From: Sepiola atlantica
Taxonomy: Eukaryota > Mollusca > Cephalopoda > Sepiida > Sepiolidae
DNA: 64,000 nt
Reading direction: 5' to 3'
Assembly: GCA_963556195.1 (NCBI GenBank)
Contig: OY744517.1
Coordinates: 148,046,882 to 148,110,881 of the forward strand
Shown: positions 1 through 11,417 of the stretch, in pieces
Position numbering within the stretch: the first letter of the stretch is position 1
Layout of the letters: the number at the start of each line of letters is the position of its first letter
Made by a program: the position numbers and the translations under genes
The notes under the pieces: generated by a model
Database searches by the model: none
What the model was told of the DNA's origin: nothing
What the model saw: the letters and a program-made list of their open reading frames with translations, nothing else

Positions 1-142
1 TAAACCAGGCTTTTTATATATATATATATTTATATTAAAAACTTTCATAAAATATTTCTGTCATTATGAAACTTTGCAGACGACCAAACTATATTTTACT
101 TGTATGATTCCAGCCATTTTATATCCTGTTAATTCCATTCAG

Positions 143-284
143 ATGACATCACCTCGTGCCGCTCCAAGAAAGTTAAAGTTTTCAATGGAGAAAAAAACTA
201 GCCGTGAAGCGGTTTCTGATTTTGAGCCTCTAGAAAAATCTTTCAATGAACGAGAAAAAGTCTCAGCAGTCAATACGGTTGAAG
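143..284 (+). CDS. RPGRIP1L: RPGRIP1L-like exon, first exon in window
   Basis: This 142-nt exon lies between a TTCCATTCAG acceptor and a GTAAAT donor. It starts on a codon boundary and ends with one base of a split codon. It encodes 47 residues that are mostly basic and acidic, with no recognised fold; in RPGRIP1L proteins the matching region is the poorly conserved linker before the last C2 domain. The assignment depends on phase: its single 3' base joins the two leading bases of the 8148 exon to give Val, and the reading frame then stays open through all eight exons. The ATG at its first codon is not a start, because an acceptor precedes it directly and the gene continues to the left outside the window. 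Confidence 0.72.
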
Positions 285-719
285 GTAAATGGAAAAATAT
301 TTCTCAAACTATTTTATAATGTATCAAATATGTTATGTGTCCTTGATGTTCATTACTCTAAGTTGCATATTACTTGTATGTCAGTTAAAATCAGGATCAA
401 ATCAAATTTGGAAGTAGTCGGACTGGGACTTATTGCTAAATGCTTTAAACTACATTTATTTGTCAATAGCTTCTCCAGATGCTCCTTTGTCGATTGGTTT
501 ACCAGCACGACCATTGGAGATGGTATCCACAAAGGATACTAGTATGATGGTTAACACTTTTAAACTATCTAATCTCGGAGGGGTCTCTTCTGCAGATTCT
601 TCATCAATCTGTCCATTGATGTATTTCTCCCTCTATATGTATCCCTTGTTTGACCTATGCGGGAGTATGTAGTTCAGACTTGCAGTCCATACATGAAGAA
701 CATTATTTTACTTAGATTC

Positions 720-1055
720 ATACGACATCTGGCCATGTGCATAGCGAAGAGGCTTTTCCAGGCTCACTTATGAGGAGCAGCTTCCGCAGCTAAACCTTCT
801 TGAAAAGCGAAGACTGTGGTGCAACCTTTTCCTAACATAAGATGCATAGGAACGTCAATCTACCTCTTCATGATTTTTTTCCCCCCAAGACTTCTGTGGT
901 CATACATACAAGCTGTACTGTTGACCATTTTAGCTCATCAGCGAAAGACAGCTTACTCTGTCTGCATCGCTGCTCTATTGAATAGACTCCCACAGGATGT
1001 AGTCCAGCAAGCCCACTATCAGCACATTCAAGAGGGTCTTGGGCATCTGTTTTGA
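720..1055 (+). mobile_element. LINE reverse-transcriptase C-terminal remnant
   Basis: Broken frames include a LLEKRRLWCNLFLT-like stretch and then AHQRKTAYSVCIAALLNRLP followed by QDVV. This is the conserved end of CR1/Jockey-type LINE ORF2 (R-x-x-(A/S)FS-R-x-x-x-xWN-LP). Stops and frameshifts separate the pieces. It lies in the first intron of the window in the sense orientation of the gene. Confidence 0.5.
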
Positions 1056-1339
1056 TATATTTATATACTTGTACAGAAATTTCCTAGAACTCCCTCTTTT
1101 TTTATATTGCATTATGCATTTTTCTGCTTTTGAATTAACATCTTTTGAGAATTATTTTTACTATTTCTTTTCATCTATAAGGCAAGAATTTAGCTTTTTC
1201 TATAACACATTTGAATATAAAAATCTTAAAATGGACTTAATAAGGTAAACTAGGCAAAATCTTGCTGCTTTTTGAAAATTCCTGTTACAGGTTGAGATTT
1301 ACAAATCCTAAAAATTGATATTTATCGTCTGTCAATTTA

Positions 1340-1620
1340 ATTGATTAGAGATCACAGATTGTTCAAAAAACATTTCTTTCAAAGAAAAAATGGCTATGAA
1401 AGTGCTTCTTGGCACAGACACATTCACTTTTGATGAGTCTCTCACATGCTCAACTATACCCTGGGGATTTTTATTGGTCCCAAATGAAACATAATGCTTA
1501 TTGACTTTGCCATTCGTACGAAATGTGGCCTCATTACTGAAAAGAAGACATTCCTCAAATTTGTTGTCTTCAAGTTTCTCTTGCATATCAATACAGATCT
1601 GCTGTTATGGACTGCAGCTT
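1340..1620 (-). pseudogene. mariner-like transposase fragment
   Basis: The frame reads MQEKLEDNKFEECLLFSNEA and then TFRTNGKVNKHYVSFGTNKN and IVEHVRDSSKVNV. This matches the first catalytic-Asp region of mariner-type transposases (SDEATFH-x-SGKVNRHNVRIWG...ENP). The catalytic Asp appears as Asn (FSNEATF), so the copy is dead even before counting its lost ends. Confidence 0.6.
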
Positions 1621-2059
1621 GAGAGTTTCATTTAGCAAGCGTTTCTTGAAGACACACCAGTCATTGGAGGAATCTGGGTTTCCAGACTTGTTCTTCTTAT
1701 GAACTGGATAATGCAAGATGTTTTGGTGAAGCTGCTCGGCCATCTCTTCTGATGTTATTAGTTATATAGATCCTTCTGCCTTGCATAGGTAACCTCCTGC
1801 TTTGAATTTTTTGGTGCCATGTCCAAATCTGTATTGCAGTTAGTTACTTTTTAGATGACTCCCTTACAACTGCACAGTGCAGTCTTCGACTATTGCTGTT
1901 ACTAATTTTTACACCTCTCTCAAAAATGCACACTTTGTTCAAACATACTCAAACACACAAAATGCCCTTTCTCTTTCAGTGAACAGCATTTCTATTCTTG
2001 TAAAGATAAACATATCAAACATTAAAGATAAAATATTAACCTGTTTAACCTCTTTGATT

Positions 2060-2460
2060 ATCCCAAGTATTCATGGGATCGTCTCTGATGCTACCAGATC
2101 AGGCTGTCTAGAAAATACCGGCTTCCTGACCTAAAATGTACCAAACATTGATGTTATTGTTTTTTCCCTTTCCCTTTGCAAAACTCAATCATGTTCTGCA
2201 AAGCCAAAAAAAAACAACAATTTTCCTCTACAAAACAACTAAATCAAACACCATAAATAAATATTTGAAGATATAAAGAAGCATAAAATCTTTTACCAAA
2301 ATTACCGGATTTGGCATTAAATATCCCGAAAATGGTTGATATGCCGTAAAACAAAACAACCAAACTATGGAATCGGCATTCTGAACATTTTTTTACAATC
2401 CCGAGTATTTGCGTTCTATCAATAAAACAAAATTTACTAATCCAAGACACTTCGTTCGCT
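2060..2460 (-). repeat. Unclassified interspersed repeat, copy 1
   Basis: On the minus strand this matches 49170-49590 (+). Shared landmarks are a TTGTTTTACGGCATATCAACC block, a TTTAATGCC(A/G)AATC block, a TTTTGTAGAACAT-like block and a CAGCCTGATCTGGTA block. No coding capacity or termini were recognised. A weaker match to the first block is at 52350-52430. Confidence 0.5.
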
Positions 2461-2847
2461 GATAATTTGCTTTTTTCTATGAGTTTTAAAAACTTTTAGT
2501 TCTTTGTGCAGTTTGATAAGTTTCGTTCTGTTTTTTCTAACGTTTATTTCTAAATAAAAGTTACTATTGTTTTTAGCAATTGTGTTTTAGTTACTATTTT
2601 CAAAATATAAAAGAATATTTTTTCGCTAGTTTATTTCTGTATTGTGTTCAAAATTTCAAATTGAAATGGATTCTGAGAAAAAGATAACTTGTTTTTCTAA
2701 TGAATGCAAATGATTTAATTGTAAATATAATTTCACTTTAGGAAACTAATGTGAGAAATGTAAATGAAACGGTTTTTGGCATCATTACAAATAAACTTGG
2801 ATTTTAATTTTTTTTCTTCAATTCTCTCTCTCTCATATATATATATA

Positions 2848-4150
2848 CAGGGTGGTGCAAAAGTTGCGCATTGGTTTGTTTAGGTGATAGAAAGTACAAC
2901 ATTTCAAGTAATTTACTAGGCTTTTCTGATAAGTAATACATTTACTTGGTAATTTTGTTGCAGTAGGTTTTAAAAATAATATCCTTTAAATGGGCACCAT
3001 TTTCGGCCTCACAAAGACGGGTTCTAGTTAGGGCATTTTCCATTACAGTCCTTAGAATAACTGGCTCTAGTTCTTGGATTTCATGTCTGATATTGTTTTT
3101 AAGCTCTTGAATCGTTGTAGGCTTGTTCACATATACCCTTTCCTTAACATAACCACAAAGGAAAAGGTCAGGGGCTGTTAAATCCGGTGAACGTGAAGGT
3201 CAGTTAAAATCAGAAAATCTGCTAATTAAGCGCTCGCCAAACAATCCCCTTAAGAGCGCAATACTTTGTCGGGCAGTGTGGGCAGTAGCTCCATCTTGTT
3301 GGAACCACATTTCTGGGTTGTCCTGAACAGCTGGCCGTAAAAAAATTTCAATCATTTGTTGATATCGCTGTGCAGTTATCGTCACCGTGACACCTTCTTC
3401 GTCTTCAAAGAAATATGGACCGATCACTCTTTCCGAGGTAACACCAGACCATACGGTACATTTTAGTGGATGTAATTCACGCTGATGAACGGTTCTTGGA
3501 TTTTCAATGGCCCATATTCTGCAGTTTTGCTTATTTACGAACCCGTTCAGATGAAAATGTGCTTTGTCGCTCATTATCAGCTTATGGATGAACTCATTTT
3601 TTCTCTGGCTAATTGCTGAATGTGAACAGCATAAGCTACGCGTGATTGCAAATCTGTGGGTTGTAATGCCTGTACCAATTGAATTGTGTATGGAAACAGA
3701 TGCAATTCACGCAAAATTCTTTGAAGTGACCTTCTGGACATCCCAATCTGAGTGGTTCGTCTTCGAGTTAAGGTGTCTGGATTTTCAGCAATGCTATCCT
3801 CAACGAGTGCTACATTTTCCGCTGTCCGTACTGAACGTGGTCTGCCAGATCGTGGAAGATCACTGACTGAACCCTGCTGCCGAAATCGGGCCACAAGACG
3901 ATCAATTGTGGTCTGACTGGGAGATTGTCTGACATTATAATGCCAACGATAGGCTCTTTGGGTTAAGGTTATTGAACGATGGTTTCCGAAGTAAAGTTCA
4001 ATAATTTTGGTTCGTTGTTCAGTGCTATATTTTTCCATGATAAATTATCAATGTTTATATCTGTAATATTCTGAAAAATAAGGAGAAAATTTGATTAAAT
4101 GTGAAAGTTGTTACAGATTCAAACTAATGCGTGACTTTTGCGCCACCCTG
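2848..4150 (-). mobile_element. Near-complete mariner-type DNA transposon
   Basis: A 1303-bp element bounded by terminal inverted repeats: CAGGGTGGTGCAAAAGTTGC at the left and its complement, with a few changes, at the right end (...GACTTTTGCGCCACCCTG). Both sides are flanked by TA, the expected Tc1/mariner target duplication, although the flanks are (TA)n so the exact duplication is ambiguous. The transposase runs on the minus strand. It is directly followed by a Penelope-like fragment. Confidence 0.85.
2942..4038 (-). pseudogene. mariner transposase, one frameshift and one stop
   Basis: The N-terminal helix-turn-helix (YSTEQRTKIIELYF... then RLVARFRQQGSVSDLPRSGR) resembles the DUF4817-type domain. 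A GRPRS linker and the catalytic core follow: MSDKAHFHLNGFVNKQ, WSGV...GPYFFEDEEG, WFQQDGATAHTAR and SPDLTAPDLFLCGYVKE. The frame is broken twice: a one-base gain in an A6 run near 3598 and a TGA near 3200 where Trp is expected (DFN-stop-PSRSPDL). If the last D of SPDLTAPD is catalytic, 41 residues separate it from the QQD aspartate, as in DD41D-type groups. It is inactive as written but recently degraded. Confidence 0.82.
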
Positions 4151-4197
4151 TATATATATATATAAAATTAAAATGGAATAAGCGGAAGACCTAAAAA

Positions 4198-4240
4198 GCT
4201 CAACGTTTCGCCCAAATGTTATATGGGCTTTGTCAAGAGC
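4198..4240 (-). ncRNA. Degenerate hammerhead motif of the Penelope-like element
   Basis: Minus strand order: GCTC (stem I), TTGACAA in place of CUGANGA, a bulged A, GCCCA...TGGGC (stem II), GAAA, CGTT, then GAGC, which pairs perfectly with the first GCTC. Stem III is reduced to the palindrome ACGU, as in minimal type I hammerheads of Penelope-like elements. Core changes C3 to U and G8 to A predict little or no cleavage. Confidence 0.5.
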
Positions 4241-4606
4241 GAACAAAAAAAATGCAAAAATGACAAAAGACGAGAAAGTCTATAAATTATGAGAAATATA
4301 TATAGTGGTAGAGTTCATGTAGAGAGGGAAGATATGTAAATATGTATAGAGTCAAAGATCAATACATAGAAAAAAAAAATTAGTAACGGAAAAGAAAAGA
4401 ATAGAAAGGAGGTCCAAAGGAAGACTAATTCAAAACTCAGGGAATCAACCGGTGTCTAGATATATCTTGTTTTCATGAATAATTGCTTTTGATAGGTTAG
4501 GGGAGATAAAGCAGAAGCCCATTCTCTGTTTAATTTTATTTGTGGAAAGGGCTATGAGTGCAGATTCAATTAGTCGACGTGTTGATTTATTATGTATTAT
4601 CTTGCT

Positions 4607-5265
4607 TTAAATAGATTTATCAAAGTCAAAACAATGCCCATACTCCATAGTGTGAGCATATAAGGCGTTAAGCGTGTTGTTGGTTTTAATCGCTCTTTTA
4701 TGCTCATAAATCCGCTTGTCCAGACTACGCTGCATCTCCCCTATATAGATCTTATTACAATCTAGACAAAGGATGGAGTATATGCCAGCTTTGACATTAG
4801 GTGTAGTGTTAAGTTTAGATGTTTTGATTAAATTTATAATACTTGCTGAAGTTAATTGTGTAATGTTTATGCATAGTTTATTATGTTTCGTGTAAATGGA
4901 GTTGTTATTAGAGTTAGTCGGTAGAACTATATGTCTATTTATTATAGGGATGGTTGATGAGTTGTCTTGTTTGAGATTTGAGTGAATTTGCAGAGCTTTT
5001 CTTTTGGAGTTTTGTATAAAATACATTGGGTACTGTACTGTTTTTTGAGGGTGTGTTCAATGTATTTATATTCTTCATTTAGATGTTCTTTGCTACATAT
5101 TCTAAGTGCTCTGAGGTAGAAACCAATTATAATGCCTGATTTTACTTTGTTATTATGGTGTGAATAAAAATGAACATAATCATTCTTATTGGTAGGTTTA
5201 CGGTAAACTTCATAGGATGAATTGTTATTTTTGTTTATTAGTAGAATGTTAAATTTAAAAGCCAT
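4607..5265 (-). pseudogene. Penelope RT thumb plus GIY-YIG endonuclease remnant
   Basis: Reading on the minus strand, the RT C-terminal motif KPTNKNDYVHFYSHH comes first, then the linker, then the GIY-YIG core (GIY...CNKIYIG) with a downstream R-x-x-EH helix and the terminal HCFDFDKS segment. In intact elements these are one protein that copies and integrates the element by target-primed reverse transcription. Here the frame shifts near 4980 and the catalytic RT domain is absent. Confidence 0.75.
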
Positions 5266-5667
5266 ATAACTTCCAAAATATTGATAATTTAATAAGACAT
5301 TCTCAAATTCACTTAATCATATATAAAAAGGGATAATTAAGCAAATAAAGAAAGTGCCTTGTTTTGGACAGGTAATAAAAAATAAAAAAACGTGAAAGGG
5401 AAGAGGTTAAACAAATGTTTTTAAAATTTGAATTTATTTCAAAGGGAACTGGCAAAGTTAGTATGATTGTGAAATGATATCAAATTCTTTTAAGCACCTT
5501 GTATATTCAAAACTGATATTTCTTTTTATATGAGAATATATTGTATTTTGATAGTAAAAAGAACTAAATCACTTTTATATCTATTTGCTTCATCATAAAA
5601 GTTTTACTACATTTATGACAAGAACTATTTCTTCATATAATTAGAAAAAAAAGAAGCTAGCCGTGTA

Positions 5668-6300
5668 CAGGGTGTGAACGATATTTGGTTGTGAGATTAT
5701 TGTCTAGGAAAAATAACACATTAGCTTCGTTTTATTGGATTTCTTCATCAAACTTGTGTCAGTTTTTCTTCATGACTTGTTCTGTAGATTAGACTCAATG
5801 AACCTATCTTTGGCTTTAATTATATCCTTTAAGTGGCCTGGGAACAGGCTACAGCTCTTCATCATTGTCTTTAGACATAGGTACCCAAAGGCTTCGGTGA
5901 TCCTGAATTTCAGCGCGTTTTTCGTGTTGCAGCTGAATCTGTGGGGTCTTCTGGCAGGTATGGCATAGTGCTAAGTCTTATTGCCACATATACAGTTTAT
6001 CTGCAATTATCTTTTGATCCATGGTTTTACTACCTCACTTAGAACGCGGATGTAGCCATTAGTGTTCAGCCTGGGACCCTCACGGAAGAAGTGTGGTGGC
6101 GTGATGTCACTTCGCTGCTGATAACACTGAAGACCCTGGCGCCGTATTGTCGATCATGTGTTTTTTCTCTGATGTCACCTCATAGATGAATCCTTTCAAT
6201 TCCTTTCGGACTTTTTCTACCATCCTCCTGCTGATGTTGAATTTCAAGGAGAACTCTGTGTTTCTTCCACAAATAAAGAGATTCAAAATGGTCCATAATC
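5668..6300 (-). mobile_element. Decayed Tc1/mariner element fragment
   Basis: At 5666 a TA is followed by CAGGGTGTGAACG, a mariner-type terminal repeat. Upstream on the minus strand, broken frames read TSEV/HHTSSVRVPG with EGPRLNTNGYIRVLSEVVKP in a neighbouring frame, then MWQ-stop-DLALCHTCQKT (the WQQDSAPCHT aspartate region) and a terminal KD-N segment. The element is truncated near 6300 and carries many stops. Confidence 0.6.
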
Positions 6301-6499
6301 AATTATTCTGCAAGAAAGAAAATCGAAATATAGTCACTGTTTCATAAAGACAAGATAATCAAAGTTTAAAATATGCATAAAATTAGCAGCTGAAAATGGT
6401 GAATAAGTATCATCCGCATCCTGCATAGAAAAGAGAAATCCATATACATCTTAAGTGATTTATTGAATTTTTTCTCTGATAAAAAATCATTAAATACAA

Positions 6500-6850
6500 A
6501 AGTTGGGCTCATTTCTCACAATAATGGGCATGTCAAAACAGCTTATTTCAAGTTAATTCAAATTCACATAATAGTAGCACCCTATCTGTTTTATATGTAT
6601 ATGTGATCTCAGTTAATTAATTTGCATATTGCTGTACAAACGGGTACTTTATTAATAAACTATACTTAGTTATTAGTTTTTTTAATTCAACAATTGTTTT
6701 GGTTTTAATATAACAAATAGTTCTGTTTAGGAATATTGTTTTATTTTGTGAACAAATATTTAACTAACCAATAGAATTCAGAAATGCCGATGATGGTGGG
6801 TTTTCTATTTTGGTTATGATGCCAGGAGTTAACCCCCCCCCCCCACACAC
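6500..6850 (+). repeat. Interspersed repeat, copy 1 of 3
   Basis: About 350 bp is shared with 9260-9650 and 34370-34630. Landmarks are CAAGTTAATTCAA, TTAATTTGCATATT and AATATAACAAATAGTTCTGT. No coding potential or terminal structure is seen. It ends in a C-run and a short (CA)n at 6833-6858. Confidence 0.5.
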
Positions 6851-6859
6851 ACACACCAC

Positions 6860-8147
6860 TCACCATCGCCCATGAAAATTGACTCGTTCTTTCTTTTCTT
6901 TATTGTCATAAAAGATTTGTATCAAAATTACCGAAATGTTTATCTATATGAATAAATGCAAAAGTGTTTGTTCCGTGTTTACAACAATAAAATTAGGTAA
7001 AAATCGAATCATTCAACTTATCTAAAAGAAATAATTCTTCACAAGTTATACAACCGTGACTTTTTATAGCTTTAATTTGTCCAGGAAAATAGTAACGCAA
7101 AGTTTATAAACTCAAGTAAATTTTATAAATGAATAATCTCTCTCTATATAAGTTGATATATTAACACTTAGAACGTTCAAAATAAGTTTCAATAAGGGTT
7201 AAATTTTTCAAAGAATCTAAAGACACCATTGAAATTTTCGTTTGATTCCATTTGGATCACTAGGGGCAATTGTTGGTTAAGTCCATAAAATAACTGACAT
7301 AGACCGTAAATAAACGAAATTCATTTAAAGTAATAGATTTTCTTCATTATGTTAAATAAAATCAAAAAGAATATCTCTTTGAGGAATGTGTTTTAAAAAA
7401 GTTAAAACAGTTAATTATTTTTATTGGTACTTGTAAGATTTAAAATAATTAAATAACAAATTTCTTTTGATCCGTTAAATCCATGTCGTTTTACAGCTGT
7501 CTGTAAGACACAGTGTCAACAAGTAGTTTTTTTTTAGAATACGATCATACTAACAGTTTTTTATTACGTGATTTCATATTGCAAATGTTATTTTTACCTA
7601 TTCTTTCAAGGCAAAAATCATAAACATAACTATATTTTAAATTGTTTTTTTTGTAAGAAATTTTTTGACAAGCAATATATCTTCACACAGGCAACGCCGA
7701 GTGAATACTGCTGATATAATATAACTTTTAAACAAATGTAATTGTTTACCTGAAAGCTGACATACAGAGATCAAAGGTCAGCTCTTTTTTATTAATGTAA
7801 TAACAGGTGAATCTTGAAAATATGTGTTATTAAATTTGTTCCCAGTGTTCATGGGAAACAGTGGTAGTAGATATGAATGTGAGAGTAAAAACTCCTCCGT
7901 CTTCCTTTATTTATGACTAATCAAAAATATATTGATCAAGATTAAATATTAAAATTTATCGGATATACGCTTTTTATTTTTAAAGGACACATACAAATAT
8001 TTGCCATACATGTCTGACGAAATGTATTTAATTATGTACTTTTGTTAAGAAAGCTATTAGCATCAATGAAATAGGGGACAATTGTGTTTAATCTATATAA
8101 AAGATCAAAATCTTTTTTCTATTTTTACTTTTGTTTGTATTTTCCAG
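6860..8147. other. Intron sequence without recognised features
   Basis: AT-rich intron leading up to the 23-nt micro-exon. No repeats, RNA genes or conserved frames were recognised. Confidence 0.5.
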
Positions 8148-8170
8148 TTGAAGAACCTCGAGCTGCTCAA
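8148..8170 (+). CDS. RPGRIP1L: RPGRIP1L-like micro-exon of 23 nt
   Basis: This micro-exon follows a pyrimidine-rich TTTTCCAG acceptor and precedes a GTAAGT donor. It contributes two bases of a split Val codon and then seven codons (EEPRAAQ), ending on a codon boundary. Introns on both sides are several kilobases long. Its length is not a multiple of three, so skipping it alone would shift the frame. Skipping it together with the 25-nt exon at 11418 removes 48 nt and keeps the frame. The call is inferred from splice-site quality and phase agreement; no family motif lies in so short a segment. Confidence 0.65.
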
Positions 8171-8239
8171 GTAAGTTATAAGAATTAATTTTGAGTTAAA
8201 CAACATTTAAAAAAATTTATATTTCACTTGAGCCCCTGT

Positions 8240-8740
8240 GCAAACACTTGAAAGGAATCGTTCGGATGTTTAGCCTTGTAAAGATATGTCATCCTCAATG
8301 TTAATTATCACAGGATTGCGTCTTCAAATCTAATGTCAACAAGTATTTGTCATAAACCGTACTCATAAAAATAAAGTCGAGAGCAGCCTGGTAGCTCTCT
8401 TTTCCAAGGTGTAACGTAGAGCACCACTTCTTTCAAAAAATTACTCCACTTACTCTTGATCCTCATCTTATAATGCTGAGTGTTTAGCAAGGGGCATTAA
8501 GTACCATTTTTTAAGTCTTTCGTATGACTCGACCGAGGATTGAACCCTGGTCTCCCAGCCCATTAGCAAACACTCTTACCATTATGCTAAATAAGTAAGC
8601 AAATTTTGTTCATTCCATTCATTATTTTCAGTCCTCTCATAATATTCTTCATCATTCAACTGATAATCTATCCATCCATCTCATTAACCCTTATCCTCGA
8701 ATGGCTTTTAGCCTTGATAAGTAATAACTTATTAGTAAAA
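8240..8740 (+). mobile_element. LINE 3' end split by a SINE
   Basis: The 3' untranslated sequence of a LINE family is recognised by ATCTAATGTCAACAAGTATT at the start and CATTATTTTCAGTCCTCTCA plus CCTTATCCTCGAATGGCTTT near the end. Unbroken or inverted copies are at 21775-22000, 36670-36900, 40330-40520 and 57690-57890. A tRNA-type SINE interrupts this copy between about 8372 and 8597. Confidence 0.55.
8372..8597 (-). mobile_element. tRNA-derived SINE nested in LINE 3' end
   Basis: The minus strand starts TTAGCATAATGGTAAGAGTG (A-box like) and continues to CAGGGTTCAATCCTCGG (B-box like), a tRNA-type pol III promoter. The remainder is a body of about 150 bp without other recognised motifs. The LINE sequence resumes on both sides, so this is the younger insertion. 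Confidence 0.6.
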
Positions 8741-9259
8741 AAAAAAATACATAAAAAATAAGGGTTTACAAAATAACAGATATAAACTATGCAAAGATTT
8801 TATATATATTCAAACATACAAAATTCACACATAAACTTGGAAGCAAATAGAAAAATGTTCTTGGGTGAAATCTTTGCAATTATAAAAGTTTATTGTTATT
8901 GCGTGTATGCAATAGAATGGTCACAGAGGAAAAGTCGAGCATGAATAAGATAATCCATCTCCCTAGAATGTTTTAAAGTCACATCTTGTCTGGTTGTGGA
9001 AACCTGTGAAAAGAGCAGGATGTTGCAAAGTCGTCCGTTCACCTTGGAGATCATGTGGAGAGAAAGAGAAAGACAGTTATGTGACCGGCATCAAAGTGTT
9101 AAGAGCTAGCACTGAGAGATTCAAAAGTGTGCATATTTTTCGTATTTTCGTCTGTTACATCATTTCTACACTAGTGCTATTTATTTCACTAATTAGGCCA
9201 TTTCTTCAAAAATATAGCAATCTATTAAAAAAAAAAAATTATTTTGTGGTAAAATCTAA

Positions 9260-9650
9260 ATAAATAAATGTGAAAGTGGGACATATTTCTTGCACTAACG
9301 GTAAAGTCAAAACGTCCTTTTTCAAGTTAATTCAACTTTACACATTAGACACACCATCTTTTTTATATACTGCTTATGTATATTGCGATGCAAGGTTAAC
9401 TAATTTGCATATTGGTTTTAAAAATAATAAATAATAGCTAATTGATAAATTAGCTATTATTTGTTATTTTTTGATTTAATGATTGCTTTCATTTTAATAT
9501 AACAAATAGTTCTGTTTTTCTATATTGTCTTCTTTTCTTAGACAAATATTTAATATTTGTGTTCAAATGTCTCTTTCTTAAGAAGTACCGACTTGATTTT
9601 CAACAAGTTGTGATCTATTTCTAAATTGCAAGTGAAAAGACAAATTGAAT
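9260..9650 (+). repeat. Interspersed repeat, copy 2 of 3
   Basis: Same family as 6500-6850 (shared TTAACTAATTTGCATATT and TTAATATAACAAATAGTTCT). It contains a short perfect inverted repeat of AATAATAGCTAATT type near 9430-9465. Confidence 0.5.
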
Positions 9651-10384
9651 TCTTTTCTTTATAGTCACATTTAAAAGATAAACATATTTGTATCGAAATT
9701 ACCAAAATGTTTAATGCTTATCTATATAAATAAATGAGAAAGATTTTGTTTCATGTTTACAGCAAAGTTATGGATGGAATGTTTATTATTTTAAATTAAC
9801 GTTTCAAGCATTTCAAATAGCAAACTTTGCAGCAAAACCAGCTAGTATTTAATATAATATCAATACTGTCCATTCTTCTCGGTACCTATGAAATTGCGTT
9901 GGTGAAAAACGTGTTAATGGAAGAAAGGGTTTAAGTTGTAAAATGACTGGATTTTGAACTTTACTCAAAATAAAAACTATGATGTCAGTGTTAAAATAAG
10001 TTACCCAATTTTGAGTAGATAAATTAGAAAATGAATTTTATTTTATTTTTAGTTTGGTTTGTTTATTTATGGGTTTTCTTATGGTTAAGCATTTATTCAC
10101 CAGTTCTTAACAACTGAAATGTAAAGGCACAAAACTCGTGGTGCCCGGATTTAAAACAAGGAATCAGTAATTTATAGTTTAAAATCGTTACTTATTTACA
10201 ATCAAATGGGTTTCCGCATTGCTCAAAAATAACTTATTTTGTACTAAATCATGATTTATATAATTTTTTTGAGTAAAAACAGTACTTTACCATGTTTACA
10301 GAATTATGTAAAGGTGGGTAACTTTAGTTACTTCTGGCTCGGAAATATATATATATATCAGATAATTCGGAAATGTGCTGAGAG

Positions 10385-10620
10385 CTCCCGATGACACCAT
10401 CATGAAACTCGCTTTTAAGTTTGAAGTCGCTGGGAAGCGAGCAATAGGAAGATGATGAGATGAGCAGACACCTACACAATGATCTCTGTAAAACCAGTAT
10501 TCATCCAGACCAAGCCTTTGATCATGCCAATTGGAGACAAAAATCCATTGTTGTGGACCCCGCCGTAGCTCGAGACGAATGCAAAGAAAAAGAAATCTAG
10601 AATTTACACCAGTTAACTAG
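10385..10620 (+). mobile_element. LINE ORF2 C-terminal remnant
   Basis: Broken frames give a GKRA-x-GR-like stretch, then HPDQAFDHANWRQKS and VDPAVARDECKEKK with a terminal stop. This is the end of an RTE/Jockey-like LINE polyprotein (ITPEDAQDRAKWR-type motif). The 5' part is missing. Confidence 0.55.
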
Positions 10621-11417
10621 AAAATTACTTTAAAATTTATATATATTTTCAAACTGGAGAAAACTCGTGTTATATACTCCTACATAATTTTGATGAGAAG
10701 ATGAGTTGAGACACACCATGGTATTTTAGTTTTATTATTACTGTTGTTTGGGAGTAATGCCGAAAAAGCGTATTTCACTGTAAATAATTAACAACTTTAA
10801 ACTAGGAAATTAGCAATTTGTATTAATGCTTATTACAGTTTGTATGAATTTAATTAAAATAGACAGAAAAATTGAGATTATAAATATTGTGATAAATTTA
10901 ACAAGAATGATCACTGAATAGCCGCTTTATTAGACATTACAGTGCTTGTGTTTTTATTGCTACTGTAGCATGTAAGACGGCCATCTTTAAGTTTTCAGAG
11001 TTCTTTTAAGAGTTCCATTAAAGGAAGATAATCTTGGATGTTTATCATAAATAATGTAAAAATTATTTTTCCTCTGTTGCTTGGAAATTGGTCATAACTC
11101 TCTTTTTATAAAGAAAAGTAAATCAGTAGAAATGTTTGTTCACAATTTCTTGAAATATGAGTCATTAAATTCTATATTTCATGGACATTATTTTATTTTC
11201 AATTATAATATTTGTTCATCTTGATTTGGAAAAATGATTTTTTTTTAAGTAGAGCAAACTCTACTTAAAAAAAAAATCATTTTTCTTTATTTGATGATCG
11301 TTGGTTTTTTTCTTAATGAGGAAACGTTTTTCATGTGTAAAAATAAAAATTTTTTGTTTGGTATGACTTTTTTTCTCAATATACCAGCGTCTTTTCTGTT
11401 TCTTTTTTTACTTACAG

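Larger units (their letters stand above)
4160..5270 (-). mobile_element. 5'-truncated Penelope-like retroelement
   Basis: Two overlapping minus-strand frames (4942-5265 and 4607-5026) hold the end of a Penelope-type reverse transcriptase (YRKPTNKNDYVHFYSHHNNK, then VKSGIIIGFYLRALRICS) and a GIY-YIG endonuclease (AGIYSILCLDCNKIYIGEMQ, then RSLDKRIYEHKRA and a GH...FDFD segment). A frameshift separates the two and the 5' part of the RT is missing. The element ends near 4160 after a hammerhead-like motif, as is typical of this group. Confidence 0.8.
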
